From: Ophiothrix spiculata
Taxonomy: Eukaryota > Echinodermata > Ophiuroidea > Amphilepidida > Ophiotrichidae
Reading direction: 5' to 3' (one strand)
Assembly: GCA_000969725.1 (NCBI GenBank)
Contig: JXSR01S059402.1
Length of the DNA: 21,869 nt
Within the stretch, counting starts at the first letter, position 1. Every line of letters starts with the position of its first letter. The notes below the pieces were generated by a model, which saw only the letters and a program-made list of their open reading frames with translations, did no database searches and was not told where the DNA came from. The position numbers and the translations under genes were made by a program. Below are positions 9,777-18,479 of this stretch, piece after piece.

Positions 9777-9975
9777 AAACGTAGACGCAGCTACCTTTTG
9801 TCATCCGGAGCGGGAGGAAGAAAAAAAACCCCACATGTCTGATACGAGTAACATCACTACTCAAAACACTCTCAGCGCGCATTGCAGAAACCATCTATCA
9901 CATTTTCAATCTAGAAGACGCGAGTATCCTTGCATCGGACACCAAGTGGACACGATAATCATCAACAGCTCTAGA

Positions 9976-9999
9976 TGACGTAATCTGTCTATGACGTCA
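9976..9999. promoter_or_regulatory. Pair of CRE-like sites
   Basis: TGACGTAA (9976-9983) and the perfect cyclic-AMP response element TGACGTCA (9992-9999) lie 16 bp apart, start to start. The second sits within the 12-bp palindrome TATGACGTCATA. Such sites bind CREB/ATF-family bZIP proteins. No start of a gene is recognised nearby, so a regulatory role is only possible. Confidence 0.4.
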
Positions 10000-10219
10000 T
10001 AATAACTGGCCAACCATCGCAAATCCAGCAAATCTTTTAAGTCCTTTTCTAAATTGTAATTTTCATAAGAAGATTATGTATAATCAGTGTAGAAACACAA
10101 CCATGAATGACAAATCATTTGAATACTCTTTATGGGTTCTATCTGTCGGCTATGATACCACAAATTGTCACTTCCTAAACAACCTAATACATAAATACAA
10201 CCTCGTGACCTAATGCTTT

Positions 10220-10334
10220 AAAACAAGCGATGATAACTGATACTACGGAGAGAGTAAACACAATTTCCATATAACCTAATATATGAAAACATGCCATGAT
10301 AAGTAGTAATACGGAAGAGTAAATACAATTACCT
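10220..10334. repeat. Imperfect tandem duplication, period 66 bp
   Basis: 10220-10268 and 10286-10334 align over about 48 bp with roughly nine differences, sharing AAAACA-GC-ATGATAA, TACGGA, AGAGTAAA and ACAATT. The second copy supplies the final residues of the reverse transcriptase frame on the minus strand. That explains why the end of that protein stops resembling the family. Such repeats may belong to the 3' end of the retroelement. Confidence 0.7.
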
Positions 10335-10977
10335 TAGGAAAATATCTTGACTTATCTTCAGCATTTGCAGCTTTCATTAACTTGAGGAAATTGCCCTGCT
10401 GAACAAGTGGTTTGATGTAGTCGCGCCAGAACGTTAAACGATCGGTGGTAATGAGGTCTTTGACCATTTGTTTGAATTTTGGCCAAGTTGTTTTCTCATT
10501 AGCCATGTTAGCAACGTTTTGATATTTTTCATGCCAACGCTTTGACCCATGCTTGTTCATTTTTCTTTTCCATTTTGACTCCCTGCCAACCTTACATCTG
10601 AGAGCATGAACAACCCTACTATCAGCTTTCACCATACATCGGGAGTAGGCCAGGATGTGCGATTCCAAATAAATATCAGAAATGCGCGGTATTGCGAGCC
10701 CTTCCAGGCTGTGAATCATGGCCGGTGTTGGACCCTTTGATGGAAGACCAAGGAAATGCTTGATTTTGTAAGTATGGACATGGTGTAACTTCTCCAACTG
10801 AGAGTCGGTAAGTTCATGAACAGTCAACATGTATCTCATGGATGGAATTGCATACTGGGTAAAGATCCTCAACTTGAATTCGTCACGGATCAACGATTTC
10901 TGAATATTGTCTATCATGCAGTCGAGTTTGGTTTTAACGAGTTCATGAATTTCACTAGTTTTACCTTTAAAGAGTGA
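10276..10977 (-). pseudogene. Reverse transcriptase C-terminal fragment of a retroelement
   Basis: The minus-strand frame is open from about 10977 to the stop at 10276. It translates to a region I recognise from the part just downstream of the polymerase core in retroelement proteins of marine invertebrates. Key stretches are LVKTKLDCMIDNI, DEFKLRIFTQYAIPSMRY, LTVHELTDSQLEKL, IKHFLGLPSKGPTPAMIH, EGLAIPRISDIYLESH, FWRDYIKPLVQQGNFLKL. The catalytic YxDD box and everything before it are absent, so this is a truncated fragment. Family likeness ends at about SRYFPK (near 10336), where the 66-bp-period repeat begins. CCTAAG-GTAATT there also resembles a 5' splice site. The type is probably non-LTR (LINE-like), judged from memory of related proteins. 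DNA upstream on the minus strand (to about 11217) may be further decayed element. Confidence 0.75.
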
Positions 10978-11505
10978 TTAAACAACAACTCCTAGGTCAT
11001 GCCATCTTTGATTAACCACCTAAGCACCTCTATTTCGTGTAGCAGTCACGTTCGTGTTATTCATCTCCCCCCAGTGGATACCCAAAATAATTGGATTGTA
11101 CAACCTGAAGGAAATTCCACCAGATTGAATGGCATTAGTTGCAGTTTAATAAAGAATAGATGTCAAAGGCAGGTTTTTTTACTCTGTAGGATGTCATTTA
11201 CTTGGGCAAAGTTCTAAATCTCAGTTTTGGTTGAAAAGCGAATGATTTAACCAATAGGTTGACATATACAAGCTGCCGATGATAAGTGGAAAACTACATA
11301 TTTTGTTTGTCAATATTTACATTAATATAAAACATATAAATTCCTTATGCTGAGCTGCTAGAAATATCATTTTCAAAGTGTTACTTTTTACTTATGGTCA
11401 TGTTTTTTGATGTGGTGCCCATTTGCGTTACATCTTAACCATTTCATCCATTAACTCTTTCTTGATAATAGTTGATAAGAGTAAGTACATTTATTTGTGT
11501 ATTAT

Positions 11506-12010
11506 TCTAAATTTATTTTAAAGAATAATAGTTTAACTACAAAATCATACCAAACTTATGACATTTCATACTATTATAAAAGGTTGTGACATAATTTGAT
11601 GCACAATGTACATGTACCTTAACCAGACCAACCAAATTCATACCTGTTTTTACCTCTGGCTAAATAAGCTAATTGGCTTTAACTTGTTATTAGATCAATC
11701 ATAAACTTTACATAGATTAATTCCAACTTGTTGTTAACAGATAAACAATAAATTTACTTTAAAATCATACCAGAATTTTGACATTTTATTGGATGTTTGT
11801 AAAGATATGAGAGAAAATATATGCACTATTTCCACGACGACTCAACCGTGCCAACCTCAACTGCATCCACCCCTGGCTAATTAGCTTTAACGAGTTACTA
11901 AACTATTCTTGATTTCTTGAAAGAAAAATAAATTATCTTTAAAACCATACCCAAATTATGACTTTTCATGAGATTATTGAAAAGATATGACAAAAAAAAA
12001 ATGAATGTAA
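11506..12010. repeat. Degenerate tandem array, about three units of 180-220 bp
   Basis: The landmark AAAATCATACCAAACTTATG and its relatives recur with CATACC at 11546, 11766 and 11946. Each is followed by TTGAC/ATGAC and a TTTCAT/TTTTAT block, then in the first two units by CTCTGGCTAA or CCCTGGCTAA, TTAGCTTTAAC-like sequence and an AT-rich end. Spacing is 220 then 180 bp. Identity is low, roughly 65-75 per cent by eye, so the array is old. It starts within a few hundred bases of the reverse transcriptase fragment and may have been part of the same element or simply lie beside it. Confidence 0.6.
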
Positions 12011-13319
12011 CAAATCCACCTTTTTAGGGTGCCCACATTAAAAAGCATGACCTTATGTTGATTTCCAAATAGCTCGTTATTATCCATTTTCTGCTGATGA
12101 AGTTCTATTATAAAATCCTTTTTGTCTGCTGTTTTCTTTAGCTCGGATGCGTTTCCAGATGTATTAGTGGCTGTATTTATAATGCCTTGTGACAATAACG
12201 GTCTTACGGCACAAGTGTTATAAAATTGCAATATCGTTAGCCCCATCTATTGCCCAGTTCAGAATAAGTTATGACCTCTTAATTGCTAAGTTCAGTGATA
12301 CCAAAGGTTGCCCCTGACAACATTCTCTTTTGGGAAGTATTCTCCAAATAATCAATGTTTACTCAAGGACAAAGTAATCAAGGTTTCTGTTTGTTTTCTG
12401 AATAGTGACAAAGCTTAGCCATTATCAGTTACACATGCATCAGTGAGTCTTTTGAAATCCACATAACTTCAGAGATGATCAATTAGATCTGTATCCTGAA
12501 TGTGATCATTGCGTGTACTATTCACAATGTGAATTTGAAAATTGAGCTCCTTGGATTGGAACATCAATATTAGGGGAAGTTCACAACCAAATTCCTTGTT
12601 TGACCCCTAAAATTAATCAGAAAACTATACTTAGTTGAGACAACTTGGTTAGAAATATCAATTTTAATATTTAAAATGTATTATAAAGGTCACAACTTAC
12701 CACTAGCAAACACAGTTCTTCAGCAAGCCGCAAATCGAATTCCGTTTGTTTTCAATCCTTGCTAAGGTTAAGTTAATTTTTATATATCCCGAATACAGAT
12801 TTATCGAGCTTTGGGATTGTTTCAAATTCCTGTTCTTCTAATATCTATGTTCCAAATATCCAATAGAGGATACTGTTAGAGGTATCAGGTTGTACATATT
12901 GGCCAATCAGGAATAAGTATTGGTAGCTATCTTCCACGAGCAGAATTTAAACAATGTGTGTACAATCCAATTATCGATCGTATGTACTAGATCAGTAGCA
13001 GAGATGTACTGGAGATAGTTTAACAAAACAGGGCAGTACATATACAAACAATACAATACATTAGCGCCTAAACATTGTGTGAGGTAGACCCACAATTGTG
13101 ACATATTACTAATTAGCAAACTAAAAAAAAATATTGTAAACCATAAAATATCGCATTTCTCGGCAGAGAATTTTGTGCCAAACATGATGGTTATGAAGTG
13201 TTTTACCAATAATGGGAGGAGGTGCCTAAGTGCCTAACTATACTACGAGGCGGTGTGGTAGGAATGTGGTTGCTATGGTTATTACTGAACACAACGTTAT
13301 TTTAACTACAAGTTAAATT
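12011..13319. other. Unassigned AT-rich DNA
   Basis: No gene, RNA or transposon end is recognised. There is a small perfect hairpin ATTCACA-A-TGTGAAT near 12520-12534. Minus-strand frames at 11974-12246 (90 codons) and 12907-13209 (100 codons) look like translated noncoding DNA and resemble nothing known. Confidence 0.5.
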
Positions 13320-13449
13320 CTTGCGGCATGCTTTCGGCGTGTCTACGGCTCGTGTTCACCGTACTCCGGTTACCGACCGATGTCCGGTCGGTGTCCGCTC
13401 AGTTTCTACCCGATATGACGCCGTAAACACATCGTAACCTTGCCGCAAG
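13320..13449. mobile_element. GC-rich foldback with central hairpin
   Basis: The arms 13320-13349 and 13420-13449 pair: the outer nine bases CTTGCGGCA and TGCCGCAAG exactly, then a further 21 positions with about eight mismatches, including TGT-TACGGC. Near the centre, ACCGACCG (13372-13379) and CGGTCGGT (13385-13392) form a perfect 8-bp stem with a 5-nt loop. The right end alone forms AACCTTGC-C-GCAAGGTT. The block is clearly GC-richer than its surroundings and ends abruptly on both sides, so I read it as an inserted short element. A structured noncoding RNA is an alternative. No target duplication was found. Confidence 0.6.
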
Positions 13450-13482
13450 GTTATGTGACCAGGGTAATAGTCTCCCGTTCTT

Positions 13483-13550
13483 ATTGTCCGGGTTGTACAG
13501 TAAAATATAGATTAACAACTCTCACACAACATAGTTTCACGCTTTATTCT
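13483..13550 (+). repeat. Dispersed repeat, copy 2 (inverted relative to 4151-4220)
   Basis: ATTGTCCGGGTTGTACAGTA is identical to the complement of 4201-4220. Homology continues through ACTCTCAC and ACATAGTTTCACGCTTTATTCT, with indels relative to the other copy. It lies 33 bp past the GC-rich foldback. No B box is seen upstream here, so this copy is a tail fragment. Confidence 0.8.
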
Positions 13551-14157
13551 CGACAAGAAATGTATACATTCATGATATTTTTAATAAAAATCATAATATG
13601 ACTCCGATGAATGAATGCAAAAATCACTTCTTATAAGTTTCAACAGTTCCAATGTAATCCTCTATATTATATTTAGTTAGGTCCCTTATCAACAAATAGG
13701 GGCCATCTTGTTACACGGATGACAAATCTTCCAGTTTTTGCATAGAGATTCAGTGTGACGTGTATTTTACGGTACAAACTGGCTCCACAGGCATCGACCT
13801 AATTTTGGGTGAAAAATCGCCATTTTTCGCTCAAAAAGTCGAATTTTAGTTTTTCATGTTTTTCGTTTAATTTTGATCATATATTTCAGCTAAGCTCATT
13901 TGCATGGCAAAACGTGACTCAGTTTTTGAGATATGAGTCATTCAAGGAACCAAAATTCATTATAAATAAAGGGAAATTTACAAACAAAATTGCGATTTTC
14001 TTAAAACATTATTTTTTCGCGATAAAGGGGTGAAAACTGTGGAAAAACGTGGGCGTGGACTATTTTTTTTTTCTGATAGCGTTGGAAATAATATATGAAT
14101 ACATTTTTCTAAAATCTTCTAATGTTATAATATCATTTATATAGGCATAGGTTTCAA

Positions 14158-15376
14158 CAGTGGCGTAACATGTGTTGGCAGGGCCGCTGTACAAAATTCG
14201 GGCCCGGGGACAAACCATAGCCACGGGCCCTTTTAAGAATGGGTCATATCAGAATTAACCTTGGATAAATCAAACTGAGGGAAAATATCGAAGGACATTT
14301 TTTGAAGCAAAATGGGCTGGGGGAAATAATGTGATGTTTTGTAATGCGCGTAGCGCGCAAAAAATCTTGAAATTAGCGCAAAAGTTGACACCTGTTTCTT
14401 CTTATTACCAATGTTGACTATAAATCAATATAATATCTTGAAATTAAGCGCGCAATTTTTTTAACATCTAAATTATCAAAAAACAAGGCCAAGCAAGGGG
14501 GCATTGGGTGTGACATTTATGTTGGTGACGTAAAATGAAGGAACAATGGGGGAGAAGGCTTGTGACTGGGGGAAATATGCCCCCTGGCGCTGTCCCTGGT
14601 TTCTAAAACTAAACCCACGAAAATTTTTCTTAGGTCGACTGTATTTTCTTAGGGGAAAAAAGTTGTGGGGTGCAGTGTCCTACTCGGGCCCCATGATGTT
14701 ATACGAACACTTTGCCCTCTATGATTCTTTGGCCATTGGGTACATTCTGTGGCCACCGTGATTTTTATCTTTCCCCTTTTTATTTATTTGATTATCTTTT
14801 ATTCTTTTATTTGCTTTTATTTTATTTATTTTTTTTTTTTTTGGGGGGGGGGACCCTAAAAGCAATATTCAAGGGGGCCCGATCATTAGCTGCTGACTCT
14901 TAAATCCATCACTGATCACATTCATGATGTTACTTACCTTAAAAATTTATCTTCCCTTTTCCCTCTTCTTCCTCCCTAATATTTTTTCATTTTTCAACAT
15001 TTTTACGGGCACTCAAGACCCCGGGCCCCGGGACAAATGTCCGGGGGTCAAAGCCCGATAATTTCCATCTGACAGAATTTTACCCCTTCCCCCCTAATTA
15101 CTCCTCCCCTCACCAATTTTGTAACTAAAATTGTTACAAAATGTTGGACTTGCAAAACTATATATGTCAAAATTCTTTTTTTTTTCTCAGTCCCCTTTCT
15201 CTTTTTCTCTTTTGCTTCCACTTTTCCTTGTCCCCTTCTTTTTCCTTCTCTTTCTTATCCTTCCCTTTCTTTTTACTTCTTTCCCTGCCCTTTATTTCCC
15301 CCCTGAGTACGCAAAATTTCCCCTTGAGGGCCTCTGTGGGCACTCTGTCCCACTGCCTCCGGTTGTTACGCAAGTG
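14158..15376. mobile_element. hAT-like non-autonomous element, nested
   Basis: The left end CAGTGGCGTAACA and the right end TGTTACGCAAGTG are terminal inverted repeats with two mismatches near the tip. CAGTG-type tips and an 8-bp target duplication are typical of the hAT superfamily. The octamer GTTTCAAC occurs exactly at 14151-14158 and again at 15378-15385; counted from the tips, the flanks are GGTTTCAA and AGTTTCAA (seven of eight). The interior is low-complexity: GGGCCC clusters, a T run running into ten G (to 14852), and pyrimidine-rich tracts at 14760-14840, 14940-14985 and 15177-15302. No transposase is present. Open frames here only translate the simple tracts. Confidence 0.75.
15177..15302 (+). 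repeat. Polypyrimidine tract
   Basis: About 125 bp are almost entirely C and T on the plus strand, broken by only a few purines. The overlapping open frames on both strands (for example 15131-15388) read as runs of phenylalanine, leucine and serine, or lysine, glutamate and arginine, and are artefacts of this composition. It lies near the right end of the hAT-like element. Confidence 0.9.
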
Positions 15377-15385
15377 AGTTTCAAC

Positions 15386-15630
15386 TAAGGTTTCTGTCGA
15401 CTCGAGACTGTTGCTATAATTTGCTGCCGACGGACGAGCAATGAATAAGTATTCAATTATGTATGCAACACTTTAAAGCTCAATTGCTAATAAACAGTCG
15501 TAAATATGTCAAGTTTTTATGAAATTTTACTTTCCTAGTTTTGTCGACAAATGTGATTTCATGTCGACATGTGGAGATATGCTTTATGTCGACATATATG
15601 TCAACATAAGGAATGTCGTCAGAAACCTTA
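15386..15630. mobile_element. Small inverted-repeat element adjoining the hAT-like element
   Basis: TAAGGTTTCTGTCGAC (15386-15401) and its mirror GTCGTCAGAAACCTTA (15615-15630) are 16-bp terminal inverted repeats with one mismatch. GTTTCAAC flanks it exactly on both sides (15378-15385, 15631-15638), an 8-bp target duplication. The right half carries a series of TGTCGACA-like palindromes, near 15542, 15564, 15587 and 15599. These may be transposase-binding sites. At 245 bp it has no coding capacity. The TIR does not fit the CAG start of most hAT elements, so the superfamily is open. Confidence 0.8.
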
Positions 15631-15675
15631 GTTTCAACGTCTGAGAGTGTTAAAAGGCTTCAGCATTATAGAATT

Positions 15676-15931
15676 TAGAAGGACGTTTTGACAGAACACT
15701 TTTCAAGAAACTGGTGAAAATAGGCAGAGAGAATTAATAATAAGAATTTCTAGCGAATTTTCAGTTGTAAAACTTGATCACCTTGATCATTTTCAACACG
15801 TAAGATCTCATCTTAAAGCTTGGAAAATGCTGTAACAGATGAAATTATAAAATCAAAATTGATATCACATGCTACCTGTTTTCATCAGTTTCTTGAAAAG
15901 TGTTCTGTCGATGTCGCAAAGTCCTCCTTTT
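15676..15931. mobile_element. Foldback element inside the 3.5-kb element
   Basis: GACAGAACACTTTTCAAGAA (15690-15709) is the exact complement of TTCTTGAAAAGTGTTCTGTC at 15890-15909. Pairing continues inward with a few mismatches (CTGGTGAAAATAGG against CTGATGAAAACAGG) and outward more loosely (AGAAGGACGTTT against GGAGGACTTTG, with a gap). The interior of about 145 bp is AT-rich and unremarkable. No target duplication was identified. Confidence 0.75.
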
Positions 15932-16252
15932 CGTGGTGAGCCATCACAATACTATTTCTCATTTAGTTCTGCAAGCGCATCTCACATATTTAACGATTAA
16001 TCAACTTCAGTTTCTCAATATTTACCTTCATAAAATGATAAAAAGGGATCATTCCGAGGGGTTCTCTTTAAACAATATCTCCAAGTTTTCCATTCCACCT
16101 AAATTTGTTCTAAAGAACAAATTTGAAACTTGCCTTACTTTTTCACTTGCTTCTAATCATTTTTACAGTTTGACAGTCTTATGTATAACCTTTCTATTCA
16201 GATGATACGATACTAGGCAGATCCTATTACCTAGGGAGCAAAACAGGTTTAC

Positions 16253-16354
16253 TTGCAACGAGAAATCATTTTTATGTGTCCTACCTACTCCCTAGATGGG
16301 TGCTATGGACCATAGGTAACATCGCTAGGGTGGACACAAAATCATTCTGTTGCA
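16253..16354. repeat. Imperfect hairpin
   Basis: TTGCAACGAGAAATCATTTTTATGTGTCC-type sequence at 16253-16284 pairs loosely with the complement of 16328-16354 (GGTGGACACAAAATCATT...TTGCA). The centre has a small palindrome CTATGG-A-CCATAG and CCCTAG/CTAGGG. It may be a decayed foldback. The DNA after it (16355-16597) is unassigned. Confidence 0.45.
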
Positions 16355-16605
16355 CGGAACCATACAGGAGGGGGTAAAAGTCATTACAGGGGGCAGCTTT
16401 GAAAATTTGTCAAATCTTGTTCCAAACCATTCTAACATGTTCTTCTCATCATAACAAACCAGAAAATGTATACTTTGACCCATCTCCGATAAATGCTTCA
16501 AGAGTTATATCCGAAAACATGAAAGGTCAAATCAAGGGTCAAGAAATGGGTCTATACCAACTCATTTTGTGTAATGTACATTGGGGAAGTTAATTGAATA
16601 TAATT

Positions 16606-16840
16606 ACCTTTTATGAGAGGGGGGCGTGGCCGAGCGGTTAAAGTACGGGTCTCGTAAAACAGAGGCTGTGGGTTCGACCCCCGGACAAGGCGGTTTGCGT
16701 CTCCTTGTTTCCTTGGGCAAGAAACTTTACTCCAATGGATCCTTGGTTCGAAAGACACGTTAAGCCGTTGATCCCCTGTGCGAATGTCCCTTCTTGGGGT
16801 GCTTCAAACAGTGTAAACCTAGTAGTCTAGTAAAGGTAAT
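16606..16840 (+). mobile_element. tRNA-derived SINE
   Basis: The head resembles a serine- or leucine-type tRNA gene, with an A box TGGCCGAGCGG at 16627-16637 and a B box GGTTCGACCCC at 16671-16681, 44 bp apart. These form the internal RNA polymerase III promoter. The body follows with CCTTGGGCAAGAAACTTTAC, a motif I associate with SINE bodies of marine deuterostomes. The end near 16840 is AT-rich rather than poly-A. ATATAATT flanks both sides (16598-16605, 16841-16848), a candidate 8-bp target duplication. It has no reading frame of its own and would move with LINE machinery. It is not a functional tRNA gene, since the acceptor and anticodon stems do not pair properly and a long body follows. 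Confidence 0.8.
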
Positions 16841-17188
16841 ATATAATTTGCATTTGAAGCGTTACAAAGTGAAACGGCGATATGAAGTGTTTTAGCTCAC
16901 AGATGTCTATTGTTTTTATTGTTTAATGTCAACTTATTTAAGCTGTAACTTTTTACAGAAGCATTTAATATTTTAAAGTTTAATAGAAAGAAGTATATTT
17001 TGTTTACTTATACGTCAAAAATAGCAAAAAACACTATTTTTACCAAAAAATTGATTTTTTGACCCAAAAATAGCTCGATTTTTTTGGAGCCAGTTTGTTT
17101 CGAAAATTGCATGTTGAAATGAACATCTGTGCCAAAAATGGAAGATTTGTCATTTCTGTAACGACTTTTTCGTTAAGGGACCTAACTA

Positions 17189-17633
17189 ATTGAGCTTGTT
17201 TGATTCTCTGATCTCATAATTTTTTAGAAATAAGTAAATAACTTAAGCTTGCAGTTTAATAAGATAAGTGGCCTTAAAAAGAAGATTATCTTAAATTTTT
17301 CTAGGTATTATATATACTACTAAGTTAAAGTACATGTCAGCTGAAAATCTCAATGCATTCTATATATTACTCAGAAATAGTGCACGTAGCACAGTACACA
17401 AGATTAATGTGATGAGATAGTAATTTCTTTAAATTGGCAAAGATCCCGATTACTTTTAAAGTAAATAATCCTTTATGAGAAATATATTTAATGTGCTTAT
17501 CTTATCTTTTTTTTTTTTTTTTCAGCAAATACCTCTCCTTAACATGGATATTGTACAGCATATTTTGATCGTTTTCCTCAGGCTACTTTCCTTATAATAT
17601 CTATTTTCTACATAATGAGATGCAACAGAAGTG
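17189..17633. other. Unassigned AT-rich DNA
   Basis: No gene or repeat is recognised. A poly-T run lies at about 17507-17522. A minus-strand frame at 17522-17725 (67 codons) overlaps the hairpin that follows and is not credible as a gene. Confidence 0.5.
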
Positions 17634-17696
17634 CATTTCATTTGGAAATAAAATAAAAGTATGCTTTTAAGCATACTTTTATTTCCAAATGAAATG
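17634..17696. repeat. Near-perfect 63-bp hairpin
   Basis: The right arm, 17669-17696 (28 nt), is fully complementary to the left arm, 17634-17666, apart from a 5-nt bulge of the type TAAAA. The loop is just two T residues. The outer bases are CATTTCATTTGG on the left and CCAAATGAAATG on the right; the inner stem is GTATGCTT/AAGCATAC. The length would suit a small-RNA precursor, but the two-base loop and AT-rich stem fit a MITE remnant or a replication-slippage palindrome better. Confidence 0.85.
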
Positions 17697-18479
17697 TAAA
17701 AAAACTGGCCGATTGCTGAGGACAAATTAGATAGAAATAGGTATTATGATTATTTAATTAAAAGTTTATGATCATTTTGTGTTATGGTTAGAATATTTTG
17801 AAACAATATCAATGATTACCAAAGTACCAATATTAAAGACGATTTCATTCAATTAAGAGGCAAGTTTTATCCCCAGGGTTTTATATGCCAATCTTATTTT
17901 TTATAACAAAGCTTGATTTCATTACTAACAGGTGCTTTAAATAGTTCAAAGTACATTTATTGTTATTTATCTACAGATCCAGATTAACCATTATTAGATT
18001 TGACATTTACTCCAATAGTGTTACACATTTAACAGGTCGTGAAAACTAGTGCAGGCGTGTATTAATAAATCAAGACAAGGCGAGGATAGAATTTCAGTTA
18101 CCTAGCCACTATTTGAAGTGGGATTGATAACAGGTCTTGTGTTTCATATGTTATGTGAACCTGAATTATTTGTTTTAGTTGATTAATTGTTTAATTAGAG
18201 AAGCTTAATTATTGAGATCTTTGATTGCCACAGAAAGGGACTTTTTCTGAAAGATTCATATTTTGCAATTTTAGGTGATTTCCCATTCTATTTTAATAGG
18301 CAATTGATTGCATGAAAATATCAGGTGATCATTGGGAATTCCCCAAAGTTTCAGAAATAGATTTGTTTACTTGAAAATATTATGATGCTGGGAAAATCCC
18401 TCACATTGAAGACTGTACAAATTATTATGTTAAAAATATGAACGATGTCGTTGGGGAATTTTGAGAAAATGTTGAAACT
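17697..18479. other. Unassigned AT-rich DNA
   Basis: No gene is recognised. The possible left edge of an LTR-like block falls in here at 18019 (TGTTAC). Otherwise there are only AT-rich segments such as repeated TTAATT motifs around 18180-18215. Confidence 0.45.

Larger units (their letters stand above)
13676..17186. mobile_element. 3.5-kb inverted-repeat element hosting nested insertions
   Basis: GTTAGGTCCCTTA (13676) is mirrored by TAAGGGACCTAAC ending at 17186. The arms align for about 140-150 bp (13676-13825 against 17045-17186), through ATGACAAATCTTCCA, ACAAACTGGCTCCA and TTTTGGGT. Identity is roughly 70-75 per cent by eye with small gaps, so the element is old. TA flanks both sides (13674-13675, 17187-17188); if TA is counted inside the arms, ATT on each side is an alternative 3-bp duplication. 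No transposase is recognised. Much of the interior is later insertions: 14158-15376, 15386-15630, 15676-15931 and 16606-16840. What remains of its own interior is AT-rich and unremarkable. Confidence 0.75.

Noticed and set aside
9706-9978. 90-codon plus-strand open frame
   Set aside because: It crosses a 19-bp tandem duplication that shifts frame between copies, and it resembles no known protein.
12907-13209. 100-codon minus-strand frame with hydrophobic stretches
   Set aside because: The hydrophobic runs come from AT-rich DNA, and there is no family likeness or supporting context.
15131-15388. Overlapping hydrophobic or lysine-rich frames on both strands
   Set aside because: They are translations of a polypyrimidine tract inside the hAT-like element and run past its end into flanking DNA.
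16618-16690. Functional tRNA gene
   Set aside because: The A and B boxes are good, but the acceptor and anticodon stems do not pair convincingly and the sequence continues into a SINE body.
16552-16758. 68-codon minus-strand frame
   Set aside because: It is antisense to the tRNA-derived head of the SINE, and its sequence is explained by the A and B boxes.
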